Shown here: piece after piece, positions 63,345 to 64,000 of the stretch | How positions within the stretch are numbered: the stretch's first letter is position 1 | Layout: each line of letters starts with the position of its first letter | Source of the DNA: Lamellibrachia satsuma | Lineage: Eukaryota; Annelida; Polychaeta; Sabellida; Siboglinidae | DNA: 64,000 bases | NCBI GenBank assembly: GCA_033239005.1 | Contig: BSQZ01000098.1 | Coordinates: forward strand, 502,501-566,500 | Reading direction: 5' to 3' | Position numbers and translations under genes: made by a program | The notes under the pieces: model-generated | Told to the model about the DNA's origin: nothing | Databases searched by the model: none | The model's input: only the letters and a program-made list of their open reading frames with translations

Positions 63345-63858
63345 TGTAATACAACATAAACAACATACAGCAACATACAACAGCATAAAGCAACATACAA
63401 CAACATACAGCAACATACAGTAACATACAGTAACATACAGCAACATACAGCAACATACAGCAACATACAACAACATACAGTACCATACAGCAACATACAG
63501 CAACATACAGCAACATACAACAACATACAGCAACATACAACAGCATACAGTCACATACAGCAACATACAGCAACATACAACAACATACAACAACATACAG
63601 TACCATACAGCAACATACAGCAATATACAGCAACATACAGCAACATACAACAACATACAGCAACATACAACAACATACAGCAACATACAACAACATACAG
63701 CAACATACAACAACATACAGCAACATACAGCAACATACAAAAACATACAGCAACATACAGTAACATAGAGCAACATACAGTAACATACAGCAACATACAG
63801 CAACATACAACAACATACAACAACATATAGTAGCATACAAAAACATACAGCAATATGG
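63345..63858. repeat. 10-bp minisatellite (about 51 copies)
   Basis: The unit is CAACATACAG with TAACATACAG and CAACATACAA variants. On the minus strand the 30-bp triple unit produces Cys/Leu/Val repeat ORFs up to 194 codons; these are not genes. Confidence 0.97.
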
Positions 63859-64000
63859 CATTACAAATTTATTTAAAAATACACCTTTAAGTAACTGTCT
63901 GATAAATATTAAAATGATAAGGTATAATTAAATGTGCTACAAAAATATCATAAATCCATTGTACAATAATTAAATTTAGAGTCTGTTCTACAATATTTTA

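Noticed and set aside
63252..63861. Cys/Leu/Val-rich membrane-like minus-strand frames
   Set aside because: Translation of the 10-bp CAACATACAG array; the apparent transmembrane character is a repeat artefact.
1..64000. Prokaryotic-style operons, riboswitches, ribosome binding sites or terminators
   Set aside because: The window has spliced genes and no bacterial gene organisation.

Overview
This is a eukaryotic, clearly animal, nuclear DNA window. Genes are split into short exons with GT..AG introns, there is no operon structure, and CR1-like non-LTR retrotransposons and MITE-like elements are scattered through it. Its most striking property is the number of minisatellites: more than forty separate tandem arrays, with units of 10 to 106 bp, nearly all with a different unit sequence. 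Base composition, gene structure and repeat content suggest a marine invertebrate (a mollusc or lancelet-like animal would fit), but the sequence alone does not fix the phylum.

Layout. Positions 1-400 hold a decayed C-terminal piece of a non-LTR reverse transcriptase. On the plus strand, 1725-4491 is a two-coding-exon gene for the mitochondrial release-factor-like protein MTRFR (C12orf65), with the GGQ motif in exon 1 and the basic tail in exon 2. A 25-bp and a 31-bp minisatellite lie in its intron. Facing it, on the minus strand, is a very long gene: 24 coding exons between 62029 and 7082 can be joined in one continuous frame, giving at least 1141 residues. The protein has an acidic, Ser-rich N-terminal part and a long coiled-coil body. 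I do not recognise the family with certainty; a centrosomal, ciliary or cytoskeletal scaffold is the best guess. Its introns hold most of the arrays.

Inside the 21.7-kb intron between coding exons 3 and 4, on the same strand, sits a second gene. It has a long coding exon (48252-45847, 801 aa) with an ITPRID/TESPA1 (KRAP)-like motif, an in-frame stop upstream of its start codon, a splice acceptor at 48324 and a candidate TATA box plus first exon near 52.4 kb. It therefore appears to be a nested gene with its own promoter. A damaged CR1-like element (about 48.9-51.75 kb) lies in its 5' intron, and a second, more conserved but frameshifted copy lies at 56.8-57.95 kb.

The main unexplained pattern is that many arrays start within a few to about 60 bases of exon edges in the long gene. 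The relevant exons are 2, 4, 10, 11 (both sides), 12, 14, 17, 21 and 22. In at least one case (37261-37772) each repeat unit carries a copy of the exon's own 3' splice-site sequence. Most long open frames in the window are simply repeat arrays without stops and are not reported as genes.
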